From: Phanerochaete sordida
Lineage: Eukaryota; Basidiomycota; Agaricomycetes; Polyporales; Phanerochaetaceae
DNA: 64,000 nt
Direction of reading: 5' to 3'
Assembly: GCA_019973155.2 (NCBI GenBank)
Contig: BPQB01000021.1
Span: forward strand, 310,001 to 374,000
Below, in pieces: positions 33,261 to 43,132 of this stretch. The notes below the pieces were generated by a model, which was not told the origin of the DNA, did no database searches, and saw only the letters and a list, made by a program, of their open reading frames with translations. Made by a program: the position numbers and the translations under genes. Position 1 is the first letter of the stretch. Every line of letters begins with the position of its first letter.

Positions 33261-35350
33261 TTAGTGTGGACTGATGGTGAGCGGATCGAAGTCGCCTGGG
33301 CCGCCGCACATCGGCACCCTGCTGAAGAGATGCGTGAGGCCGCGCCGCAAGCTGTTCCTCCGCTGCGGCTTCCGCTCGCGCCAGTCCTGGGTCGCAGACG
33401 GCTGCGGGAGCGCGCCCTCGGCCTGAAACGGGCCTACGGGGATGCCGAGCTCGCGCAGGCGCATCGTGCTGAAGCGCTCCGGAGAGCTCGTCCGGGCCTG
33501 CACACGCGGCGCCTGCGCGTCCTCGAGGACCGCGGGCAGCTGCGGCGGCGTCCCGAGGCGCGGGCTGTTCTCCGGGAGGACGAGGAACGGCGGCGACGCG
33601 GGCGAGTCGAGCGGGATCGCGACGGTGCTGTTCGAGTGATGCACCGACTGCGCGGTGTAGAAGCTCGCCTCGCTCCCGGGGTGGCTCAGCCGGCTCACCC
33701 ACGAGCGCGGGCTGCCGGGGAGGACGCCGGCGCATTCGCTGTGCGAGAGCCGGGATGTTGAGGCGCCGCTCAGGAAGCGGTTGCGGAATCCCGGCCGCTG
33801 GGAGGGAGACCTCGCACGCTGGCTGTGGACTGAGCCTATGGAGGCTTGCCGAGACTGAGGGAGGGAGGCAGGGCGGGAGGCAGGGGAGGGCGTAGATGGT
33901 CTCGGTTTCATGCAAGCTGCGCCTAGCACCGATCGGCTTTAGAACCGAATCGAGCCGACGAAAACGCTAGAATGCTCACCATGAGCATCATCAAAAACGA
34001 CCTCTGGACGAGTTTTACAGAGATATTCCGCAATGTCGTCAGGCCATTCGTTATCCTACAAAATACACTAGTCAGCATAAAAACGTGGGTAACATGACTA
34101 GAACTCACGGGGAATACATCATACAAATCTTCATGGCTGACGACAGCGGTATCGGCTTCTCCTGAGTGCTAATCGCTGTCAGCTCGGATGTACTATCACT
34201 GAACGAAGCGAGCACACCTCCAGAACGTAATCAAGAACATCGTCCAGAGGATCGGCGAACTTATTCTGTAGTCAGAATCTGCAGTAGGTAGAGTACGGCA
34301 AGGCCATACCGCTTTGGGTGTCTCGGAGTCTTCAAGGACGACTGCATTACTGCCTTCGAGGTCAATAGCCTTGCTCTTCCCAGCCTTCCTTCGCTTCTGG
34401 ATACGCCTCTGCAACGCTCCGAGCGGGAAGCACGTCCAGGGCATGCACAAATACTCGCTTCCCGGCACATCGGACACGTCCTCGAGCACGGGCGCGCCCT
34501 GCAGCTGCACCGCGCCCATGCCCCGGCGCTTGAGCTTGTAGTACGCGAGGAAGATGCACTGGTCGCGCGGGGCGGGCGCGGGCTGGTCCGGGGGGCGCGA
34601 GGGCCCGCAGCGCTGCTCCATGGACATCGCGACGCGCTCGCCCGCGCCGGCGCCCGCGTGCGCCGCGACGAAGCCGCCGGCGGCGAGCGTGAACGCGAGC
34701 TCGTGCGCGCTGTCGCGCTGCGCGTACGCCGCGAGCGCCCACGCGGACGCCTTCACGCAGCCGTACACGAGCACGAGCTCGGACGGGTGCACGTGCCAGC
34801 CGCCCGCGCGCGCGAAGGCCTCCCAGGACGCGTGGTGCGCGCAGATGTACGCGCGGCACGCGCGGCTGCGCACGTAGCGCTCCTGGGACGCGCCGTCTGG
34901 CAGCACGGCGAGCGCGCCGCGGTCGCCTTTGCAGGTGAACGAGTAGGAGAGGGCGGCGCTGACTTGAGCTTGAGGGCTGAGCTACCAGATCAGCGTGCCG
35001 TCGTGTAATAACAATCTGAAGACGCACGCTTGCGCTGAAGCCTCCACTTCCACCTTCCTCCACGTCGTGGACGTCGTGCACACCGGCCCAGGCGGCAAGT
35101 ACTGCTCCTCCACATGCCGGTGCAGCTCCTCATTGATCTGCAGCGTCTCAAAGCCTTCCGGCACGCCGAACCTGTTCAGCGGGTCGTCTGCGGGGCGGGT
35201 GACGTTGAAGAGGCGATAAAACCGCCCGTCCTCGACGAAGCCGACGTCGCCGAGCTGCACTTCTCCGAATTTCGTCGGCTCGGGGCGCCAGAGGGGCAGG
35301 CCGTAGCCGCGGCTAAGCAGCTGTTCGGCGTAGGTGTACGCGTAGGGCAT
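33261..35350 (-). CDS. Agaricomycete-specific protein of unknown function with disordered tail
   Basis: Exons on the minus strand: 35350-35028, 34976-34310, 34265-34218, 34168-34109, 34055-33980 and 33922-33261; 611 aa with all phases consistent. The start MPYAYTYAEQLLSRGYGLPL, then LGDVGFVEDGRFYRLFN, is a pattern I know from many uncharacterised mushroom proteins. The middle has RAYICAHHASWEAFARAGG, LVLVYGCVKASAWALAAYA and RDQCIFLAYYKLKRRGMG. The ordered part closes with DPLDDVLDYVLEHSGEADTA and DNEWPDDIAEYLCKTRPEVV, which the family also shows. The last 220 residues are Ser/Pro/Arg-rich and disordered. If the third intron is not removed, a stop at 34179 would end the protein at 358 aa, so an alternative short form is possible. 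No enzymatic motif seen. A TATA-like gtataag lies about 50 nt upstream on the same strand. Confidence 0.75.
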
Positions 35351-36484
35351 GGCGGGGTGGTGGATGAGATGATGTGAAGCGGGGACGCACTGACTGCATC
35401 TTATACGGGCGTTGTTGGATGCTGTCCCCGGAGCCCTGGAAGCCTAACCACAAGGTCCTTTGGGACCGGCTGTGCGCCCTGCAGAGCACCCAGCTGCTGT
35501 TCTGCCCTGGTAGCCACGCGCTTTGACAGGCTGTCACGTACCTGCACAGAACAAAACTTTGATTCCTAGGATGCATAGCCCCTCGTTTAGCGCGGACGCT
35601 GCAGCCTGACGCTGGCGGTGGCGACGTGGTGGAAGCGAAGATATAACTTTCCCTTGAGCCATCTTTTCACGCGTATGCAAGCGATGCATGGTACGTCGAG
35701 GAGAGGGAGGAGCATCCAACACAACCTGGAGACAGCAAGGTTCAAAACAAAGTCGACATCAGCACCGCTACGGGACAAGGCACAGCTGTACCCACGGGAA
35801 GCATAGAGTTCTACGAGACTGAAATCAATTCCCGCGCGGTCAGCACATGATCTTCTGTGCGTCCAAAAGCCACGAGCTTCTGCTGGGCATGGCGGCGAAG
35901 CTTTGAAGTTTTCAAAAAGCCAGTGAGCTACGCTCTGCGATGACTGCAAGCTGTTAGCCACACTGCGAGATGGCTGAAAAGTGCACCGGTAGGGTATTGC
36001 CCCACATAGGCACGGTTGATGGCTCGGTATTGCGAGAGATGCGTAGGGTATGTGTCCGTCTGTGCCAGTCCGCATATATGCATAAGAATCGAGCGACCAC
36101 AGAGTACAGTGGGAATCGCAGACACAAGTAGTAGCATTGGTTCGCGAGAACGAAAACAAGCCATGTGTATCGGCCCCGGGGGACAGCGGGCGACCTTGCG
36201 TTGGCCCCCTCCTGTGCGAACGTATCGGGCCCTTGACCACGTAGCGAAGCAGAATCGGGGCCAGAGACTCGGCTTGACGTATGCGCATGTTGCCTAGCCG
36301 TAGCGTCCTCTTGGAGCAAAAGTTGCGCAGCGCGCGAGGCCTCAGGCCGAGGGTACATGAGGCGCGTGAATGCTGGCCTAGAGAGTCACTCAGGATCCGA
36401 GGGTGGGAGGCACTCTGCGCCGGTAGACTCTAGGGGCCACGCAAATCTGCATGGAAGGTGGAGGATTCGCGACGTTGGCCATTG
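35351..36484. other. 1.1-kb intergenic stretch
   Basis: Promoter of the gene starting at 35350 on its left side; otherwise short overlapping frames without recognisable products. Confidence 0.55.
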
Positions 36485-37465
36485 CTAGTCTTCTACAGTT
36501 GCAAGTATGTCTTCGACTGTTGCTACGGCGTTTTGGAACTTGTCCAGGTACTCTGTCGTCAGCTTCGCGAGATGAGCCGGGTCGGCCTCCTTGGGGCGAC
36601 GATACGTCGCTCGCATTTTTTCCTGGGAGGGTTTAGAGGGGCTTGTGTCGTTGTCAGCGTGCAGGAAGACGGAAATCAGATATTTACATACCCCATATCC
36701 ATACCGTCTGACTTAAATCGTTCCGGCAGCTCCCAGAAGACGGATCCCATGGTTTGTAGCTCTTTTCGTTCGTCACCCGTGAGATGGGCATGAAAGGAAT
36801 GTTGCTTCTCGATGTCCGAAGGTGGAAGTGGATCAGAATGTGGTGTCCCTTGAAAGGGAAAGTACGTCGCGCAGAGGGGTTCGATATCCTCGTGCGAGAC
36901 CCAAGCTTCATAGGCATGCTAACGTCGATGTCAGCCACAGATATAGCGACAGAATGAGAGACGTACGTGTAGGGACAGGCCCACGACAATTTCTCTGTAC
37001 GTCTTGCGCAGCTTTCTGCCAACGGAGCTCCTGAACTCCTTGATCTTCACGCGCTCGCCGGTGGTGAGGGGGATCGACAGCGGGTCTGGCTCGCTCTGCA
37101 GCCGACCATTCACTTCGAGAACCTCAGTGAGTTGCTGCGCGAATCGCCGGCGCATGCTCTCGATGTGCGCGAGGAGGTCGAGCGTGGCGGGGACCTCGTT
37201 CGGGAAGATCTCGCGCACATGCTCGCGCAGCACATACGCCAAGACGGGGAGAGGGGGGAAGTCGGTGCCGGGGTCGACGAGAGGGATGATGTCGTTGCAG
37301 ATGTGTTCTGGGATTGCAGGCGTGGGTGACGCGAGAGAAGCTCGAGAAGGGAGACGACCGACTGTATATCGTGATGTAGCCCTTGTCCTCCTGAGATTGA
37401 ACGCCGTCCGATAGCATTCGCCGGGTCAGGGAGTCAACTTCGCGTGCGAGGGGGGTCGAGGTCAT
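36485..37465 (-). CDS. Helical protein of unknown function
   Basis: Exons on the minus strand: 37465-37363, 37307-36967, 36918-36688, 36622-36485; 270 aa. No family recognised. Mostly predicted helix: LPVLAYVLREHVREIFPNEV, ATLDLLAHIESMRRRFAQQL, KLRKTYREIVVGLSLH, then HEDIEPLCATYFPFQG and a last helix LAKLTTEYLDKFQNAVATVE. No signal peptide or membrane segment. Donors are GTCGGT, GTACGT and GTAAAT. Charged, soluble, probably cytosolic or nuclear. Its stop-to-start spacing to the small-gene array (460 bp) and the same strand suggest shared chromatin rather than shared function. Confidence 0.65.
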
Positions 37466-37925
37466 CGTGCGTCGTGCGTCGGGCGTCGGTGACGCGGACG
37501 AGCGGTAAGATGAAGTGAGAGAGACGAGCGCGGGAAGTTCAACAGCGCGCGCGACGCGTGACGTCACAACGATTTTACAAATGTTGAATTTCTGCTGAAT
37601 TTCTGGTTTCATTCCAACCATCGAACACGGGGTCCTACAGGCCTAGCTATCCACTGCGTATGTTCCCAGTGGCCCATGGGATACCCTCCAACAGACCGTA
37701 CGTCTTCTCGGTGGTCCTCGCAAGACCCGCGATCAACCTCAACGACGTTCGTGGGTCACTGGTGCAATCAAAATCTGAGCAACAAATCTGACATCGCAGA
37801 ACAGTCATACATGAGGTCTTCTTGGATCAACGCGAGGCCAGCAGTCCTGAGGCCCTGCTCGGCAAGTATTTTTGTTGCCAATATTAATGTGCCACATAGT
37901 GATCTATTGCGAGATATTACAAAAA
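37466..37925. other. Intergenic
   Basis: 460 bp between same-strand genes. No gene recognised. Confidence 0.6.
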
Positions 37926-38546
37926 TCATCGGAGGACGTTCAGGAGACCAGGCCCAGCCATCATCATAAGCTTGGTATACTCAGCCATCTCCTCCTCCAC
38001 AAGCTCGCGGTGGGCGCTGTCCTCGGAGAACTCCCTGAACATCTGGAACGCCCGTTCCTTCGTGGCGGGCTCGCCCATCGCCACGCCATACGCGCCTCCT
38101 TTTTCTTCCAGAGGGCGGTACCAGCACCCGACGTGGCAGATCGGTTTTACGCCGGATGGTCCATCGCGCCAAATGTGCCGGTTGATATGGACGTAGATGA
38201 CGGAGCCAGTGTCGTAGTATGGCTCGCGCGAGTCACTGAGCTCGCCCCAGAGAGCTTCATTGAGGAGCAGGAGGTTCCGGATCTCCCCGTCACGTTCGAG
38301 GAAGATCTCTAGGCTACCCGGCGGCGCGCCATGTAGCTCCTCAAAGGAATTCTGCGCCAAGGCGAGAGCGTCCTACACCGTGATATAGAGTCAGTAAGGT
38401 CACGCACGGGGTGGCGTGGTGTGGCGTACCTGGTACGTGTGTGGCATCTCCACGTTCTTCTTGAGCTTATCGCCGAACCTGTAGGAGACGGTGTCTGAGA
38501 CGACCAGATAGCTGGCGAGTGTGGCCAATATTCCGGAGGGCGGCAT
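37926..38546 (-). CDS. Undescribed small-protein family, array member 1
   Basis: Exons 38546-38430 and 38372-37926 on the minus strand; 187 aa. Same domain as the gene at 516: strand pair TVSYRFGDKLKKNV, phase-0 intron (GTACGC...GTAG), helix DALALAQNSFEELHG with Phe at the tenth residue after the junction, strand SLEIFLE, and Trp in EALWGEL at residue 42 after the junction. It differs in two ways. The N-terminus is hydrophobic (ILATLASYLVV) and could be a membrane anchor or signal. A C-terminal extension of about 90 residues (GVKPICHVGCWYRPLEEKGG, then a Glu-rich helix) is not found in the other members. Function unknown. Confidence 0.75.
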
Positions 38547-39180
38547 GGTCGCGAGGTGCGTAAGACTCAAGGTTGAATCGATGCTTATACTTATGGCTCT
38601 CCGCAAACCTTTGCGCAGCAGGCAATCAAATGCGGGGCCATGCATCGTGTGCTACGGTGACAAAGTTTTTGGTGCTACCGGTCGGTGGAAGGTTTGACCC
38701 CCATTGTCCACACAGGCGCTCTCGCTGGCGGACGTTTCCGCTCCTGCCGGGTGCCCCGTTCCAACCGTTTGGTGGCCCCTATTCTGCGATACAACGCGCC
38801 TCGTATCTACCGATGGCTGGTCGAGAAGGTCATCGAGATATGTAGGCTACAATTTGTCCGGGCCGCAAGATGTGTCGAGTGCGTCGAGAGATTGGAGGGT
38901 CTGCCAATCCCATTTCCGACTTTTCCGCTATTCTGACGAACGTTGAAGCAGATCGTGAGCGACCGTCGCATCTCCGCAAAGGAAGCAAGGTCGTGCAAGT
39001 AATATGGGCTATATTCCGGATTTTCCTGCGCTCAGTACATGTCGTAGCCGGCATGTGCGCATATGGTACGTTGCAGAAAAACGATCCCGTTCATTCAAGC
39101 TGAAGCTGACTGACTGCTAGCAACGAAGTGCCGGTACATCGACCACATCTAACCGAATCTGACACCGCCATCGCTTCTCC
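38547..39180. other. Intergenic inside the small-gene array
   Basis: No gene or decayed family copy recognised. A TATA-like box for array member 1 is at 38584-38590. Confidence 0.55.
38584..38590 (-). promoter_or_regulatory. TATA-like box of array member 1
   Basis: Minus-strand gtataag, about 38-44 nt upstream of the ATG at 38546. Confidence 0.4.
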
Positions 39181-39679
39181 TCAGTCGTAATACAACGTAA
39201 CAGCATCAACATCTGGGCCGGGAAGGACAGGGCGTGGCCCAACCCATTTGTTGTTTCTGTCCTGGTAAACGGCACCCGCGCATCTGCGAGTGGCAGGTGC
39301 AGTCGACGGCGTGTCGACTTCGACAATTGCGCCCGATTTGAGAACTCCCGTCGTCCACGAGGATTCTGGCAGAAGGGCAAGTGCGCTTCTGTCCTTCCAG
39401 TCGACGCGCGCGAAGAAGCGGATTGAGGCGGCGTCGGCGAGCTGGAGCTTTTCGAAGTGCTTTTGTGCAAGCTTGACCGCGTCCTGCAGGACCACGTCCA
39501 AGGTCAGAACGTCGGCAAGCATGCTGGATTCATGGATGGCGTACCTCGTGCGTCGCGGCTCTCTTGGCCCTAACCTCCTCCGTACCGTGTCGATAAACGA
39601 CGGTTGTGGTCATGCAGCCCGCAAGTATGGCCACGATGGCGGCGAAGACGGAAAGGAAGGCTTGGAGTGCTGAAGGCAT
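39181..39679 (-). CDS. Undescribed small-protein family, array member 2
   Basis: Exons 39679-39545 and 39483-39181 on the minus strand; 145 aa. The N-terminus carries a clear hydrophobic helix (ALQAFLSVFAAIVAILAGCM), so the protein is probably membrane-anchored or secreted. The domain follows: TTTVVYRHGTEEV, phase-0 intron of 61 nt (which contains an in-frame stop and so must be removed), helix DAVKLAQKHFEKLQ, strand SIRFFARV, ESSW with Trp 43 residues after the junction, and a last strand GAIVEVDT. The short tail contains DRNNKWVGPRP. No known motif; function unknown. A TATA box lies about 50 nt upstream. Confidence 0.78.
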
Positions 39680-39726
39680 GTCGGTGGTGGTGCGGATGGT
39701 GGCGATACCGAGAGGAGGCCTGTCTC

Positions 39727-39733
39727 ATATATA
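39727..39733 (-). promoter_or_regulatory. TATA box of array member 2
   Basis: Run of alternating T and A (atatata), 48-54 nt upstream of the ATG at 39679. Confidence 0.5.
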
Positions 39734-39966
39734 GTCCACAGGCTCTGCTTCCCGTATTCCGGGGCCCAGCTTTCTGTCCGCAACTCTGGCAGCTTTCTGC
39801 CCAGAACGACAGCTTTCCGGCGGCGCTGTGGCCAATGCTGCCGCAAACAAAGAACGCGTGGACGGGCTTGTCGTTTGATCTGACTTGCCCTTTGTCTCAT
39901 TGTCCAAAGACATCCCGTCGCATCAGGCCGCAGTCGTGAGTTTACATGTCTACACACTCGTTGCCA

Positions 39967-40423
39967 TTACACAACCTCGACCTCGACAGACCCAGCGACA
40001 TCGCCACGAAGAATTTCCCAGGCCGACTCGCCGATGCGCACCCGTTCGATCCCTCCGTCGCCTTCCCATTTGTGGTTCACGAAGAGCTGTATTGCAGAGT
40101 TCTCGACGTCTCCAAGGTCCGCGAATATTGTCCTCACGAACATGAGCGTGTCCTAAATTGTGGCGGTCAGCAGGCTATCGATCCGACGCAGAGAAACCGC
40201 GTACGCTGTAAGTGCCGAATGTCTCGACTTCGACAAATTGCCCCTTGTACCGAAACCCTCGCTTCGGTGGCGGTGGGGGCTGCAGAGGCTTTGGCTTCGA
40301 AGGCGGACGCTGTGTCTTAGTGGGTGGGTGTGTTGCCGCAGTAGAAGATACAGGCCGAGGGCCAGTGCGTCGAGAATACGTGGACCGCACAAGTGGCGTG
40401 ATAGTTTCAAATGGTGGGCCCAT
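39967..40423 (-). CDS. Undescribed small-protein family, array member 3
   Basis: Exons 40423-40205 and 40152-39967 on the minus strand; 134 aa. Here the domain is at the C-terminus, after a Pro/Lys-rich leader (LQPPPPPKRG). Strand pair FRYKGQFVEVETF, phase-0 intron (donor GTACGC, 52 nt), helix DTLMFVRTIFADLG with Phe at residue 10 after the junction, strand AIQLFVNHKW, then RIGESAWEIL with Trp at 45, and a last strand GSVEVEVV directly before the stop. The second exon has no other start and only makes sense joined to the first. The ATG at 40423 is chosen because a TATA box lies 41-47 nt upstream; the frame stays open further upstream. Function unknown. Confidence 0.78.
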
Positions 40424-40841
40424 GACTGAGTTTGTGCTGACCTCTCGCTGTTCTCTGCGACCGATATATACTCTGGCGATAGCCGTCTGACTCACTTTCC
40501 AGGGAGAATATTGAACGCCACAGCACTGTCTATGGCTGTGCATAGGACGGGTCCGTGTCGCCTTTGTCGATCCTGTTCGATGTTGAACGCACGATGACCT
40601 TTGTCCACGCATTTTCGTCCTTCAAACGCCCCTTCCTTCTAGACTGACTGGTTCCAGAGGCCTCAGTGTCCATAGCAAGATCTTGATGGCGCCTTCACCC
40701 TTGGCGCCGTCTTGTCCAGAGTCTCAATGTGGCGCGGACGTCGCACGGCCTCAGCACAGGTTTTGCAACGTTCTAGAGTGGCGATCACAGAGTATTGAGT
40801 CAAAATGCAGTGAAATGCGATATCTAGTGGCAGACGCGTGT
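40424..40841. other. Intergenic inside the small-gene array
   Basis: Contains the promoter of array member 3. No other gene recognised. Confidence 0.55.
40464..40470 (-). promoter_or_regulatory. TATA box of array member 3
   Basis: atatata on the minus strand, 41-47 nt upstream of the ATG at 40423; nearly the same spacing as in array member 2. Confidence 0.5.
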
Positions 40842-41341
40842 CTATTCTGCTAGCTGCCGGCTGCGGCGTTTACGCGGTGGCGGGGCAAGGAATCCGGGAT
40901 CCACTACGATCTGCTCCTGCGGCAGGACTACATCACCTTCGCTCGGCTGCTCTAGGATGACTTGAGGAACACCCGGGATATCCTGCCCCGGCTGAGAGGC
41001 TCGAACCTCGCTCGAAGACCCAGAGCGCATCCCGCACTCTACTTCCAGGTCGAACATCTGCCCTTCCTTGGACACGCAGGCGTACAGCTCCCATGCCGTG
41101 CCTCTTATGAGAACACGTCCAAAACGTTCGCTTGGGGCATAAAATTTGAAGGCCTCGATGGGCTCCTGGGCTAGTTCTGGAAACGCCTTGCGGGCTGCAT
41201 CGACGGCCTTCTGCAGTCCGGCCAAGTTTCAGACAAGGGCTACGGTAGACCTGATGGACTGAGACGCACCGCATATGTGCATGAGTAGTCGACGAAGGCC
41301 AGCCGGCCGTTGTAACAATAAATTATGTCGTTCGGAGGCAT
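40842..41341 (-). CDS. Undescribed small-protein family, array member 4
   Basis: Exons 41341-41270 and 41210-40842 on the minus strand; 146 aa. The domain is at the N-terminus with no leader: MPPNDIIYCYNGRLAFVDYS, phase-0 intron (GTGCGT, 59 nt), helix KAVDAARKAFPELAQ with Phe at residue 10, strand AFKFYAPS, RGTAWELYA with Trp at 40, last strand MFDLEVE. The remaining 70 residues are polar, Pro/Gln-rich and end in a basic cluster (PPPRKRRSRQ) that could be a nuclear localisation signal. Among array members this one most resembles the second domain of the gene at 516. Function unknown. Confidence 0.78.
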
Positions 41342-41716
41342 CTAGAGATTCGAGTAAAAAGCGATGTGCACAAGTAGCTTGAGAATAACGGAAGGATGAC
41401 GATCAGATGAGTGGTCGCATTTATGCAGAAGTGCGAGTGGCGCAACCTGCTACAAAGCAGCAGTCGCGTCATAGCTACGCAGTGGCCCGTGTTGGCCTTT
41501 GTCGTGCATCAAACCCCCAAATGAATTCCCTCGTGGTAGATCGAATTCTTTGCCCAGTACTACAAGGGGGAAGTTACGCTCAGATATCTGAGTTTTTGCT
41601 TGCTCATATCACTTTCGAAATACAATCGACCGATACATTGGAACATATCACTAATCACTGACTTGCACGTCTACAGATTCTATGGCTTCCATCGCTTCGA
41701 TGGCTGCCTGTCGAGT
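41342..41716. other. Intergenic
   Basis: No gene or clear promoter element recognised. Confidence 0.55.
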
Positions 41717-42834
41717 TCATGAGTCAGTTTCTGAGGATGGTTTGAAGATAGATGACATGCTCACTTTCGCAGCTTCGACCGCGTTCTGTACTATTCCCCG
41801 TCTGCCCTCAGCCTCTGCGTACTCTATGAACACAGACTTCCAAAGCTTCCAGCGGTCCGGGTGGTAGCCTTCAACGCCTGTCCATCTCTGTCCACCTCTG
41901 CCCGGATAGCCTTGCGGATAGAACTCGTAGTCGAGGTCACAATCCCCTTGCTCCACGATACGAGTGGACCGGTACATCTTCTTGCCTACGAGCCGCACGC
42001 ACACGCTTGCCGCCTCCAGCGCGAGAGCTGGTGGAACGAGATCAGGTGCCTTTGTCAGGCGTTTCGGCTCCGCGAGGTCGACGTTCTCGAGTCCGTCGCG
42101 CATGATTCTGAGGCCGTATATCTCGAGGTCGCAGATGTCCAGCGCCCAGATCTGCATGAAGTAGCGTACGATATTCAGCCACTCCACCCTGCTCTTCGCG
42201 TACGATTGGTAGTAGTATGGATCGTCTCGATCCTCCTGCGGTGCTCCAGAGAGTGCACGCAGTGCTGCGAACTTCTGTCTCGGCAGCAAATTTTCTTCCG
42301 CTTTAGGAGCAGACGGGCCATCCTCTGAGAGCAAGATTATGATAATGAGAAAGAGCCCAAAAATCGCAGCACTGAGAAAGCGTACCATCCAACATAGATC
42401 CAGCTATCGCGTCAAACAAGGTCGGCCGGCCCCAGTCGACGGCCTCGCCCCACTCCGTTCTCATACCATCACATCCAGCCCTGCCGTGTTTCTTCAGCTC
42501 TCGCAGAAAGTCGATGCTGCGGCCCTGCATCTCGGGCGGGCCGTGTACAACCATAGGCATGAGAATGCCCCAGAATCTATCCAGAAACCACCCAGGGCAG
42601 TCGTACCCAGATTTGCGTGCCGCGGGTGTGACGACTCGGCTCCCATAGGCGTCGCACACTGTTTCCACAATTTTGGCTGCGGCGTCTGCGGGAGAGATGG
42701 CTAAGTCCACAGCGCTAGCGACAGCGCGTTCGACCGTGAGCGAGACTGTGTCGATGCTCAGTACGGTTTTGCAAAGCCGAGAGGGGAAACTTACAGCGTA
42801 TCTGTGCCTCGTCATGCCGTCTGGGGCGGAGCAT
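41717..42834 (-). CDS. DUF3632-like protein of unknown function
   Basis: Exons 42834-42795, 42745-42386 and 42324-41717 on the minus strand; 335 aa. An N-terminal helix region (SLTVERAVASAVDLAISPAD) leads to LKKHGRAGCDGMRTEWGEAV, and a second part holds EWLNIVRYFMQIWALDICDL, EIYGLRIMRDGLE and LALEAASVCVRLVGKKMY. The W-x-N-(L/I)-x-x-(F/Y)-x-x-x-(L/I)-x-x-x-x-(I/V) pattern followed by an alternating Leu/Ala helix is what I know from fungal DUF3632 proteins; the assignment is by memory of that pattern. The role of this family is unknown. The first donor is a strong GTAAGT and requires the ATG at 42834. No targeting signals seen. Confidence 0.65.
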
Positions 42835-43132
42835 GGTTATCCGACAACGCAGCTCTTCTGAGGAGTGCGCAAGCTTTCGGTAGGGCGAGTGCCAAAAGTA
42901 CAAGAGAGGGTGAGCCTGAAATCGGATTGCGCGGGACTGTGCACGGCCCCCGCTTATGAGCTGCAGGTCGCTATTGTGCTGCTTCAGCGTTATTGTTCTC
43001 AGATCGCTTACCTCTGGTGTTCATGCGTAGTCGCCGCCACTCCTAGCACAATGTCCGTTTCCAAGATACGAGAAAATGTCCCCGAGTGAGCATAGGGCAT
43101 AGTAGGCATACAAGCATGAATGTACGATACAA

